Below the pieces are notes generated by a model. The model saw only the letters and a program-made list of their open reading frames with translations. It had not been told where the DNA came from and did no database searches. The position numbers and the translations under genes were made by a program. Positions 1-5,923 of a stretch of DNA of 5,938 bases are shown piece after piece; the stretch's first letter is position 1; each line of letters begins with the position of its first letter. The stretch is from Candidatus Methanomethylophilaceae archaeon (GTDB taxonomy: Archaea; Thermoplasmatota; Thermoplasmata; Methanomassiliicoccales; Methanomethylophilaceae), in the NCBI GenBank assembly GCA_017455785.1, contig JAFSYZ010000174.1, positions 1 through 5,938 on the forward strand, in the 5' to 3' direction.

Positions 1-996
1 AAGTTTCTTGCTGAAAAGAAGACGCGGAGCTTTATTGGTGGTGAAATAGACCGACAGCAGCTTCTCCTCACCGTTACGTGGAGCGGTTAGCTGTCCCAAG
101 GCATTGATCGCAACGATAGATTTACCTGTTCCCGGACGGCCTCTGATAATTATGGTTCTCTTCTCGCCGTACTTGTTGCTATCTCTAGCTATCTCCACGA
201 TACTCGAGACCGCATCCGCCTGTTCATCGCTATAGGAGAAGAAATCGTTCCCGTTTATCGCACCATACAGCATTTCGGATAATTTCGGTGAAGGACGTAT
301 CGTACTCTGATCGATCCTGTACAGCAGGTCCTTGCACGGGCGTTTTATGAAGCGTTTGATGAAAATCCCAAGTCTGTCCTCATCTCCCTCAAGGAACACC
401 GGACTTATCTTGGTGTGAGGATACAGCAATGTATCGCCAAGGATCCGGAAGTTCGCGGAAGGCATGTTGTGGAGATATGAACACGATTTCATCCCAACGG
501 GCGAATCCTGCACATATGCGTAGAAGTTCTTAATTATGCCGACATAGTTGGCCGCCTGGTATGATGGGTGCCAATAATCGTCCTCGCCGTTCCCTCCTAT
601 CGTATGCACATAGTTCGGTTTCCTTGTACGGTCGGCGGTGCTCCATTGTTTGAGCTCGATGACTACCGCCATCTCCTTATCGTTCTCATCGGCACCGCAG
701 ATGATCGCATCCAAACGATGTTTGTTACCGCCTTTGATCGTGTATTCGATACCTATCTCAGCATCACCTATGACCTCACTGTCACGGAGGACCTTTGCCA
801 ATGCAGGAAGAGAGGATGCCCATGACCTGTACTCCGCGATCCCTGAGCCGCGGTGTAGACTGGCCATGCGTTCGTTCACGATGTCCTCTATCGGCCTGCC
901 TGATAAATTGAGACTGCTCTCGATGAAATTCTTGCAAATATCATCGTAAACGATCATGACAGGATATCTGAAAATGAGGTAATAATAGCTACTCAT
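1..996 (-). CDS. PD-(D/E)XK nuclease-like / DUF2075 P-loop ATPase, 3' end outside window
   Basis: The frame stays open from the ATG at 996 to base 1, giving 332 residues of an unfinished protein. Residues 70-118 look like a PD-(D/E)XK nuclease core: an acidic E80, then HRLD with D96, a strand, and VVIELKQW with E114 and K116. Residues 140-180 carry the HPSYQ and YLHN motifs usual between such an N-terminus and a DUF2075 domain. A Walker A motif, GRPGTGKS, lies at 286-293, and YFTTNKAPR at 317-325 matches the early DUF2075 motif (COG3410, related to Schlafen group 3 helicase domains). Walker B and later motifs must lie beyond the window. The role is unproven; nucleic-acid processing or defence is inferred from the domain pair. 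The start at 996 lies about 25 bp from a TATA-like box and suits a leaderless mRNA. ATG at 957 (MIVYDD) is an alternative; neither has a good Shine-Dalgarno site. The call is firm for DUF2075 and less firm for the nuclease. Confidence 0.85.
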   Translation of the reverse strand, partial: MSSYYYLIFRYPVMIVYDDICKNFIESSLNLSGRPIEDIVNERMASLHRGSGIAEYRSWASSLPALAKVLRDSEVIGDAEIGIEYTIKGGNKHRLDAIICGADENDKEMAVVIELKQWSTADRTRKPNYVHTIGGNGEDDYWHPSYQAANYVGIIKNFYAYVQDSPVGMKSCSYLHNMPSANFRILGDTLLYPHTKISPVFLEGDEDRLGIFIKRFIKRPCKDLLYRIDQSTIRPSPKLSEMLYGAINGNDFFSYSDEQADAVSSIVEIARDSNKYGEKRTIIIRGRPGTGKSIVAINALGQLTAPRNGEEKLLSVYFTTNKAPRLLFSKKL

Positions 997-1015
997 GCCA
1001 TATCTGCCACATCAC

Positions 1016-1025
1016 CCTTTTATCG
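1016..1025. promoter_or_regulatory. Shared TATA-like core of a divergent promoter
   Basis: The core TTTTAT (1018-1023) reads ATAAAA on the other strand. Its centre is about 25 bp from the leftward ATG at 996 and 33 bp from the rightward ATG at 1054. That places the leftward transcription start at or next to its start codon and the rightward start a few bases before 1054. No other good TATA box lies in the 57 bp between the two genes, so one AT-rich core may serve both directions. This is a positional inference. Confidence 0.45.
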
Positions 1026-1040
1026 CACAATGTTTTCCCT

Positions 1041-1054
1041 TGCCTAGGTAGGCA
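1041..1054. promoter_or_regulatory. Palindromic operator candidate TGCCTAGGTAGGCA
   Basis: This is a perfect inverted repeat: TGCCTA, GG, TAGGCA. It lies 27 bp (centre to centre) from the TATA-like core, over the expected transcription start of the rightward gene, and its last base is the first base of that gene's ATG. Binding here would block the rightward transcript while leaving the leftward one freer. It contains GGTAGGC (1047-1053), which recurs as the half-site of the palindrome in front of the ABC importer operon. The regulator is not known. The symmetry and placement resemble metal-responsive repressor sites such as those of the DtxR family, but the sequence is not a clear match to a consensus I can cite. 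Confidence 0.5.
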
Positions 1055-2100
1055 TGACCGTCTCACGTATAGAAATCAAAGAACATCTGAATCCGGACCG
1101 CATCGGTATGAACGATATAATGGACATCATCATCGAGAGTGATTCCATTACGGTGAAATGGTCAACATCCGGCAAAAAGGACGAGTTCTCGGAAGATGAC
1201 AGGGAATACCATCTTGAATGTAACGTCTCGAAAGGACTGCAGTCGATAAAACTGTCGGAATTAGATGCCAGTGAAGCTCAGGAAAAGAGGTTCAGGATAC
1301 TCGTCGACACTGATGGCGGCAATATGACGATGACCACCGATATCCTCCCAGAAGATATCCAATCTTTAATCGATAATTTGGATCTGGATTCCATAGGTTC
1401 CGATATCGACAGTGATGATCATGTGAATATCCCCAAATTGGATGTACTGGATGCACTTCTGAAGAAGGGGACCATCTCCCAATCCGTCTACGATGAGAAC
1501 TTAACAAAAGTCAAAGAACTCGAGGAAAGGAAGAGGATTGTAGCTGACCTGATCGAAAATAGAAGATACGCCATAGAAAGGATGCCTGAAGATATCATAA
1601 TGGACCGCAAGCTCAGGATCATTGATGATGATTTCTACAACATGTGTGTATGGTACCGCCGTACTGTTCCCGACAAAGAGACTAAAGAGAACACCATGGT
1701 GTCCTTGAAACTGAAACTGAGCGTATGGGGCCTCCGCATAGGGGGAAGGTTCGATACCTTCGAGTTCATTGTTGACCGCGATGATAGACAGATGACCGAC
1801 CGCAGTTACTGCGTCCATGGTACATTGTTCGAGGGCTGCGGCAACTACAAGGCACCGGATGCCGCAAGATACACCCAATTCTCAGAAGAAAGAACAGAGA
1901 ACATTTTCTCATATCTGGGCAAACTGGATGAGATGGACATGTTGGGAAAGAACTACAGTGAGGCCCGTTACGACTGCGGGTTCTTCGACCTGTACATCAG
2001 ATACGATGATAAGGATTCGGTGCACACCAAGGGTACCACCGAGTATCCGTATTTCATCAAGTACCTGATGTACCTCATGGATGCTAAGGAATCAATGTGA
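1054..2100 (+). CDS. Unrecognised acidic cytoplasmic protein, 348 aa
   Basis: I do not recognise this family. There is no signal peptide or membrane segment, so it should be cytoplasmic. It is rich in Asp and Glu, with a very acidic linker at about 108-123. Residues 1-105 look like an alternating-strand N-terminal domain. Residues 127-153 (LDVLDALLKKGTISQSVYDE onward) resemble a SHOCT-type short helical motif, followed by a charged helix, possibly coiled coil, to about 175. The C-terminal part (185-348) is rich in aromatic residues and has C253, H255, C262 and C308, which could bind a metal, though this is speculative. The start at 1054 overlaps a palindrome and has only a weak AGGTAG upstream, so a very short leader or leaderless start is likely. 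The gene diverges from the DUF2075 gene, and its last 9 bp overlap the end of the importer ATPase gene. Shared operator half-sites suggest co-regulation with that importer. It is real coding sequence by length and by neat fit between neighbours. Confidence 0.8.
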   Translation: MTVSRIEIKEHLNPDRIGMNDIMDIIIESDSITVKWSTSGKKDEFSEDDREYHLECNVSKGLQSIKLSELDASEAQEKRFRILVDTDGGNMTMTTDILPEDIQSLIDNLDLDSIGSDIDSDDHVNIPKLDVLDALLKKGTISQSVYDENLTKVKELEERKRIVADLIENRRYAIERMPEDIIMDRKLRIIDDDFYNMCVWYRRTVPDKETKENTMVSLKLKLSVWGLRIGGRFDTFEFIVDRDDRQMTDRSYCVHGTLFEGCGNYKAPDAARYTQFSEERTENIFSYLGKLDEMDMLGKNYSEARYDCGFFDLYIRYDDKDSVHTKGTTEYPYFIKYLMYLMDAKESM

Positions 2101-2886
2101 ACTAAGTGAATCGTGAAGAATCACGGTGTTCCTGCCTGTCTTCGGATCCTTTATGAGATCGGCGTCCACGTTGAACACTGTGCGCATGTTCTCGTTGGTA
2201 AGGATCTCCTCCGGTGTACCAAGGGCATGTATCTTGTGATCATGTATCATCAATATCCTGTCACAATATCTGGCGACCATAGGTAAGTCGTGTGAAACAA
2301 TCACAACTGTCAGTCCCTTCTCTTTCGCCAATTCCTGAACCAGGTTCAGAGCATCGAACTGCATACTGATATCCAGATGCAGTGTGGGCTCGTCCATCAA
2401 TATAATCTTGGGAGTCTGAGCAATGGCCCTGGCGATTATGACACGCTGACGTTCTCCTCCGGACATGGTGTTGATGTGCCTATCGGCCAGATCCTTCAAT
2501 CCCGTACGCTCGATCGCATACTCTACGATCTTCTTGTCATCCGCGTTCTCACCGGACAGCATACCCTGGAATGGCATGCGTCCCATCGCTACTACCTCCC
2601 TGACGGTGAACGCGAAATGAATCTCGTTGGTCTGCGGGACCACAGCGATCTTCCTTGCGACATCCCTCTTGATTATCTCTGCAAGATCAGTACCGTCAAG
2701 GATCACACTACCATCGGTCGGTGAGAGGTTCTTGTTGAGATTCTTCAGCATGGTACTCTTACCGCATCCGTTTGGACCGAGTATTCCGAATATCTCACCC
2801 TCCTTCACCTCGAATGACACACCGTCAAGTACCGGCTTTCCATCGTAATCGAACTTCAGCTCCCTGGTCTCCAGCGTCAATTCCAT
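2092..2886 (-). CDS. FecE/BtuD-type ABC importer ATPase
   Basis: This is the cytoplasmic ATP-hydrolysing subunit of an importer for iron-siderophore, haem or corrinoid, and it pairs with the permease directly upstream. All nucleotide-binding motifs are intact in 264 residues: Walker A GPNGCGKST (37-45), Q-loop Q85 in VVPQ, signature MSGGERQ (141-147), Walker B IILMDEP (161-167) with catalytic E166, D-loop HLD (170-172) and H-loop H199 in VSHD. The length is normal for the COG1120 group. The start is fixed by a strong GGAGGTG two bases before ATG. The gene begins 10 bp before the permease ends, which indicates translational coupling. Its stop lies inside the 3' end of the convergent unknown gene, leaving no separate terminator. 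The substrate cannot be read from this subunit: cobalamin (BtuD), ferric siderophore (FecE/FhuC) and haem (HmuV) ATPases look alike. Confidence 0.95.
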   Translation of the reverse strand: MELTLETRELKFDYDGKPVLDGVSFEVKEGEIFGILGPNGCGKSTMLKNLNKNLSPTDGSVILDGTDLAEIIKRDVARKIAVVPQTNEIHFAFTVREVVAMGRMPFQGMLSGENADDKKIVEYAIERTGLKDLADRHINTMSGGERQRVIIARAIAQTPKIILMDEPTLHLDISMQFDALNLVQELAKEKGLTVVIVSHDLPMVARYCDRILMIHDHKIHALGTPEEILTNENMRTVFNVDADLIKDPKTGRNTVILHDSLSSH

Positions 2887-3908
2887 CCCACCTCCTTCTT
2901 TCTCTTCATCAGGAGGTAGATGAATACAGGTGCTCCGATCAATGCGGTCACTACACCGATAGGCAGAGTTCCGAACTGTGCTGCCACCGCATGGCTGATG
3001 TAATCACAGATCAGGATAAATGATGAACCTGCTATGATGCTCATAGGCATTATCGCACGGTTGTCCGGACCTAGGATTATCCTAAGGATGTGGGGAATCA
3101 CCAATCCGATGAATCCTATCACTCCCACAAACGACACGGCCGCTGCAACAATCATTGTGGTCAATATCAGGATGATCAACCTTGTACGTTTGACATCGAT
3201 ACCCAGATCCATCGCATGGATGTCCCCTAGCATCATGGCGTTGAGCGCTTTGGCCTGCGTTATGAGGAGGACGATACAGGTGGTGATTATCGGTATCATG
3301 AATGCGATTTCCTCCCATGATGCACCTCCAAGGTTACCCATAGTCCAGAACACGATACCTTCCAGATTCTCTCCCGCTATGAATGTCAGGAAGGACACCA
3401 GAGCGGCCAACAATGACGAAACCGCCACTCCCGAGAGGATCAGGGTCTCGGTACGTACAGTGCCTCCGATACGTGACATACTATAGACCAGCACCATCGT
3501 AGCGAAACAGCAGACGAATGCCAACAACGGGGTGGTTATCATAACAGGTATCAACGGGATGGCGAACATCATCGATACTGCTGCACCCAATGATGCACCC
3601 GATGACAGTCCCAAGATGTATGGTGAGGCCAAAGGATTCCTGAATACAGCCTGCATTGCAGAACCACATACAGCTAGACCCGCTCCGACGAACAATCCGG
3701 CCACTACCCTGGGCAGGTTGATCTCCTTGATTATGATGTCCGAACCCCAGGAACCGTTACCCATCAACGTGTCAATAATCTCTTGAAGAGTATAGGACTT
3801 GGTCGAGGAGACCCAGGACAGATCTAGGAACACACATACAAGTGCCAGCACGATCATGATGACCGATATCATCAGCATTTTCATTCCTTTGTTCATAGCC
3901 ACCATCAT
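2877..3908 (-). CDS. FecCD/BtuC-family ABC importer permease
   Basis: This is the membrane-spanning subunit of the importer, expected to work as a homodimer with two ATPase copies. The family motifs are clear: GSAMQAVFRNPLASPYILG (82-100) followed by LSSGASLGA, FWTMGNLGGASW (187-198), GDIHAMDLGIDV (228-239), GFIGLVIPHILRIILGPDNR (265-284), and the C-terminal LPIGVVTALIGAPVFIYLL (315-333). About nine or ten hydrophobic helices are visible, starting at 11-30. The 343-residue length is typical of PF01032. The gene starts 12 nt after the binding-protein stop. The first ATG (3908) directly abuts GAGGGG with no spacer, so the ATG at 3905 or the one at 3896 (MNKGMKML, a more usual N-terminus) may be the true start. 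The gene overlaps the ATPase gene by 10 bp. Archaeal and bacterial copies transport vitamin B12, siderophores or haem, and the substrate is not decided here. Confidence 0.95.
   Translation of the reverse strand: MMVAMNKGMKMLMISVIMIVLALVCVFLDLSWVSSTKSYTLQEIIDTLMGNGSWGSDIIIKEINLPRVVAGLFVGAGLAVCGSAMQAVFRNPLASPYILGLSSGASLGAAVSMMFAIPLIPVMITTPLLAFVCCFATMVLVYSMSRIGGTVRTETLILSGVAVSSLLAALVSFLTFIAGENLEGIVFWTMGNLGGASWEEIAFMIPIITTCIVLLITQAKALNAMMLGDIHAMDLGIDVKRTRLIILILTTMIVAAAVSFVGVIGFIGLVIPHILRIILGPDNRAIMPMSIIAGSSFILICDYISHAVAAQFGTLPIGVVTALIGAPVFIYLLMKRKKEVGWN
2889..2895 (-). promoter_or_regulatory. Strong Shine-Dalgarno GGAGGTG for the ATPase gene
   Basis: GGAGGTG lies inside the last codons of the permease gene and two bases before the ATPase ATG. 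It is the best ribosome-binding site in the window and marks an internal operon gene, in contrast to the first genes of transcripts here, which lack such sites. The two-base spacing is unusually short. Confidence 0.75.
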
Positions 3909-3920
3909 CCCCTCTTGGAA

Positions 3921-5123
3921 TTATCCCTTCCTCATCAGATAGATGACCACTCCGGCTGTGACGATTGACAACACAACACCTGCAATGAACATCACCAATG
4001 CGTCATTTCCACTGCTTGTATCGACCTCTGGCACATCGCCCTGGAAGTAATCCGGATACATGGCACAGGCCATCGTCCATACACCTTGCATGCTCTCTAT
4101 GGAGTAGTTGTTCCACAACGGGTCCAGCTCCACGATCTTCACATCCCTGCCGACCTGCTTCTCAAGTTCCTCCAGCCTATCTGGTTTCTGAACTATGTTG
4201 GCGCTGTCAGCAAAAATAACGACATCAGTACCGTATGTGGCTATAATCTCTGTCAGATTCCTCTCATATGTGGATTCACTCCTTGATGTGTCGATAGTGA
4301 TCGCGTTCCCTCCGGCCGCTACTATCATCGATGTGGCGATGGAACCTACATTACCGACCTTGAAGACATTGCCTGAATATGTCAGGTAGAAGGCCTCGGT
4401 CTTATCCACCACCTTCTCCTCTTTCAGCTTGTCATCTATAACCTTCACCACATTCCTCATCTTGTTGATCTCTGGAGATATGGAGCCGGAGACTATCAAG
4501 GACATCTTCTCTGCGAAGACGATGACGTCGGCGTATTCAACGATGTCATTCCATACCAACACCCTGAAGCCGTTGTCCTGGAAGTACTTCAGAAGACCAT
4601 TGTTTATCAGATAGGTATCGGAACCTGTTAGGATCATCACATCCCTGTACTTATCGAAGACACCGCCCTTCTCCGTATCGGCGGCATCGATGACATTGGA
4701 TTTCAATGCGTCAACACCAGAAGAATAGATTGTTCCGTCTGCTACAGCCTTTCCTTCGCTTATCCTCTGCCTCAACTGATCGAATACCTTCGCCTTGTTA
4801 TCCGAGGAATACTTGTCAGCCACGACAATCTTCTCGCCGTATCCCAGCTGCAGTACCGTGGCCGTTACACCCACACCGATCGTTATTATGTGATCGACGG
4901 GTCCATCGAAGTGTATGGTGTTCCCTTTTCCGTCCGTGATATAGAACCCACTGTCTGCAGAAACATCCGAGGATGCGACTATAGCAGCCGTGGAGAGGGC
5001 GAACATTGCAACGACCATCACTGTGAACAGGCCAGTCTTGACACTTCCAGTCATCGAATTACAAAAAGTCTTATTCTTTATGAAATATTCCGTAATTCGT
5101 GTTACCAATATGTCCGAAACCAT
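3921..5123 (-). CDS. ABC importer substrate-binding protein, membrane-anchored (Peripla_BP_2-like)
   Basis: This is the extracytoplasmic receptor that delivers substrate to the downstream permease. After a signal sequence (hydrophobic about 31-50, possible cleavage near SAD, 55-57), residues 70-110 match the start of a Peripla_BP_2 (BtuF/FhuD) fold: VDHIITIGVGVTATVLQLGY. The second lobe includes GNVGSIATSMIVAAGG (257-272) and the late segment SIESMQGVWTMACAMYP (341-357). A single C-terminal helix (about 376-396) ending in RKG should anchor it in the membrane; there is no lipobox cysteine at the signal site. Start: the ATG at 5123 puts 23 extra residues before the signal sequence, while the ATG at 5054 (MTGSVKTG) gives a more standard signal peptide; neither has a Shine-Dalgarno site. 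It is the first gene of the operon, with a palindromic operator candidate just upstream. The ligand (corrinoid, siderophore or haem) cannot be told from sequence alone. Confidence 0.9.
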   Translation of the reverse strand: MVSDILVTRITEYFIKNKTFCNSMTGSVKTGLFTVMVVAMFALSTAAIVASSDVSADSGFYITDGKGNTIHFDGPVDHIITIGVGVTATVLQLGYGEKIVVADKYSSDNKAKVFDQLRQRISEGKAVADGTIYSSGVDALKSNVIDAADTEKGGVFDKYRDVMILTGSDTYLINNGLLKYFQDNGFRVLVWNDIVEYADVIVFAEKMSLIVSGSISPEINKMRNVVKVIDDKLKEEKVVDKTEAFYLTYSGNVFKVGNVGSIATSMIVAAGGNAITIDTSRSESTYERNLTEIIATYGTDVVIFADSANIVQKPDRLEELEKQVGRDVKIVELDPLWNNYSIESMQGVWTMACAMYPDYFQGDVPEVDTSSGNDALVMFIAGVVLSIVTAGVVIYLMRKG

Positions 5124-5137
5124 CCCATAGTGATACT

Positions 5138-5159
5138 GCCTACCAGTATGCTGGTAGGC
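5138..5159. promoter_or_regulatory. Palindromic operator candidate in front of the importer operon
   Basis: GCCTACCAG and CTGGTAGGC form a perfect 9-bp inverted repeat around TATG. The centre lies about 21 bp from the TATA-like core, so it covers the expected start of the leftward importer transcript, a classic place for an archaeal repressor. The half-site GGTAGGC is the same as in the palindrome at 1041-1054. The GCCTA-to-TAGGC gap is 12 bp here and 2 bp there, a difference of about one helical turn. A rho-independent-style hairpin is less likely because no T-run follows in either direction and the site is upstream of both genes. Confidence 0.6.
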
Positions 5160-5163
5160 CTAA

Positions 5164-5174
5164 AGGTTAAAAGG
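5164..5174. promoter_or_regulatory. Shared TATA-like core between importer operon and panD
   Basis: TTAAAA (5167-5172) reads TTTTAA on the other strand. Its centre is about 27 bp before the panD ATG, as expected for a leaderless transcript. In the other direction a start near 5143 would fall in the palindrome, giving a leader of about 20 nt to the ATG at 5123. The direct repeat AAAGGTT/AAAAGGTT (5162-5176) overlaps it. This is inferred from position and composition only. Confidence 0.45.
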
Positions 5175-5196
5175 TTGAATCGTTAATGGGCCTTAC

Positions 5197-5544
5197 ATGC
5201 GTTCGGTTCTACGCAGTAAGATCCACAGGGCGACCGTTACGGAGACGAGAGTTGACTATGAAGGCAGCATAACCATCGATATCACCCTCATAGAGAGATC
5301 CGGACTGTGGACAGGCGAGAAGGTACTCGTGGCCGATGTTGACAACGGCAACCGCTTCGAGACCTATGTGCTCCCTGGAGAACGCGATTCCGGCATCATA
5401 GCCCTGAACGGCGCCGCCGCACACTTATGTAAAACGGGTGACAAGGTCATCATCATGGGATTCGAGATCACCGACAAGCCGATCGATGCGAAGGTCGTAC
5501 TCGTCGACGAGAAGAACAAGGTGAAGAAGGAATTCACCTACTGA
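5197..5544 (+). CDS. panD: Aspartate 1-decarboxylase, pyruvoyl-dependent (PanD)
   Basis: This enzyme converts L-aspartate to beta-alanine and CO2 in the cytoplasm, supplying beta-alanine for pantothenate and CoA. The proenzyme cleaves itself between Gly23 and Ser24 in YEGS, and Ser24 becomes the pyruvoyl cofactor. Other active-site residues are present by alignment from memory with the Escherichia coli enzyme: K8, R53 and Y57 in NRFETY, and NGAAAH (71-76). The length of 115 residues is slightly short but normal for the family, with the usual variable, Lys-rich tail. The start follows no Shine-Dalgarno site but lies 27 bp from a TATA-like core, so a leaderless mRNA is likely. It diverges from the importer operon; no CoA-pathway gene is next to it in the window. 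Most archaea are thought to use a PLP-dependent decarboxylase (MfnA type) for this step, so a bacterial-type PanD here may reflect transfer. Confidence 0.95.
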   Translation: MRSVLRSKIHRATVTETRVDYEGSITIDITLIERSGLWTGEKVLVADVDNGNRFETYVLPGERDSGIIALNGAAAHLCKTGDKVIIMGFEITDKPIDAKVVLVDEKNKVKKEFTY

Positions 5545-5629
5545 CGCTCGATCATTGATCTTTGAACCTTGACTTTGACAGTTACGAGTCCTTGAACTGA
5601 CAGGATCCATATTGACATATTGCATTCCT
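5545..5629. other. Non-coding stretch after panD with repeated TTGA
   Basis: No convincing gene is present here. The palindrome GATCA-T-TGATC (5550-5560) comes just after the panD stop. TTGA occurs at 5555, 5562, 5569 and 5575, spaced 7, 7 and 6 bp, and again at 5592 and 5612, giving a degenerate short tandem pattern. No T-run typical of an archaeal terminator follows panD on its coding strand. Confidence 0.3.
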
Positions 5630-5781
5630 GTTCTCACTTAGCCGATTGACCGAACCATTTCTGTGTACTTGCAATAAACTGTCAACAAAAAAACGGCTGG
5701 ACAGTACCAAACATAGCACAAATCATGGGTAAAAAGGGCGGTTGAGAGTATGCTGGTTCATACAAAACGCTAAGTGAGAAC
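5630..5781. repeat. 13-bp perfect inverted repeat enclosing 126 bp; structured RNA or small inverted-repeat element
   Basis: GTTCTCACTTAGC (5630-5642) is the exact reverse complement of GCTAAGTGAGAAC (5769-5781). Inside, in the same register, TTG (5646-5648) can pair with CAA (5763-5765), and GAACCA (5652-5657) with TGGTTC (5754-5759). The internal loops between these stems are symmetric 3 by 3. Further in, TACTT (5666-5670) can pair with GAGTA (5746-5750), and ACTGTC (5678-5683) with GACAGT (5700-5705). The nested, in-register layout fits a folded RNA or a miniature inverted-repeat element. No target-site duplication is visible at the edges, and no known RNA family is recognised. The strand is undecided; A7 at 5687-5693 would be a T-run on the minus strand. 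Confidence 0.55.
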
Positions 5782-5849
5782 GAGGGTTGGAATAAAGAAA
5801 CCAATTGTCCATGTGAACCTTCCTTGGGAGATGTTTTCGGCATCGGCAA

Positions 5850-5876
5850 ATATCAGATATCCGGCACCGTTCGGTG
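5850..5876. promoter_or_regulatory. Two small palindromes upstream of the last promoter
   Basis: ATATC-A-GATAT (5850-5860) and CACCG-TT-CGGTG (5865-5876) lie side by side, 16 to 42 bp before the TATA box at 5892. Such placement would suit an activator or a repressor acting on the gene that starts at 5924. Short palindromes of this size also occur by chance, so the call is tentative. Confidence 0.25.
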
Positions 5877-5891
5877 ACCTCCCCTTATTGA

Positions 5892-5899
5892 TTTATATA
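5892..5899 (+). promoter_or_regulatory. Strong archaeal TATA box TTTATATA
   Basis: TTTATATA matches the archaeal TATA consensus well and is the best promoter element in the window. Its centre lies 28 to 29 bp before the ATG at 5924, so the transcript would start at or just before that codon. Confidence 0.7.
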
Positions 5900-5923
5900 G
5901 GGTGTCAGCGTGGGAAAAAAGGT

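Noticed and set aside
568..949. Two overlapping rightward frames
   Set aside because: They lie opposite the nuclease/DUF2075 coding frame, which carries clear motifs; these are shadows.
3034..3486. 150-codon rightward frame opposite the permease
   Set aside because: It is an antisense shadow of a gene with full FecCD motifs.
5138..5159. Transcription terminator hairpin
   Set aside because: It lies upstream of both flanking genes with no T-run after it; the operator reading fits better.
5124..5196. Cobalamin riboswitch in front of the importer operon
   Set aside because: The 73-bp gap is too short, no B12-box-like sequence is visible, and a palindromic operator explains the space better.
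5425..5637. 70-codon leftward frame opposite the end of panD
   Set aside because: Most of it is antisense to the well-supported panD gene, and it shows no recognisable motif.
5630..5781. tRNA or other standard RNA gene in the inverted-repeat segment
   Set aside because: GGTTC near 5755 hints at a T arm, but the cloverleaf, acceptor stem and loop sizes do not fit.
5723..5812. 29-codon leftward frame (MDNWFLYSNPR...) with a GGAAGGT just upstream
   Set aside because: It is very short, matches no family I know, and runs through the right arm of the inverted repeat, so chance is likelier.
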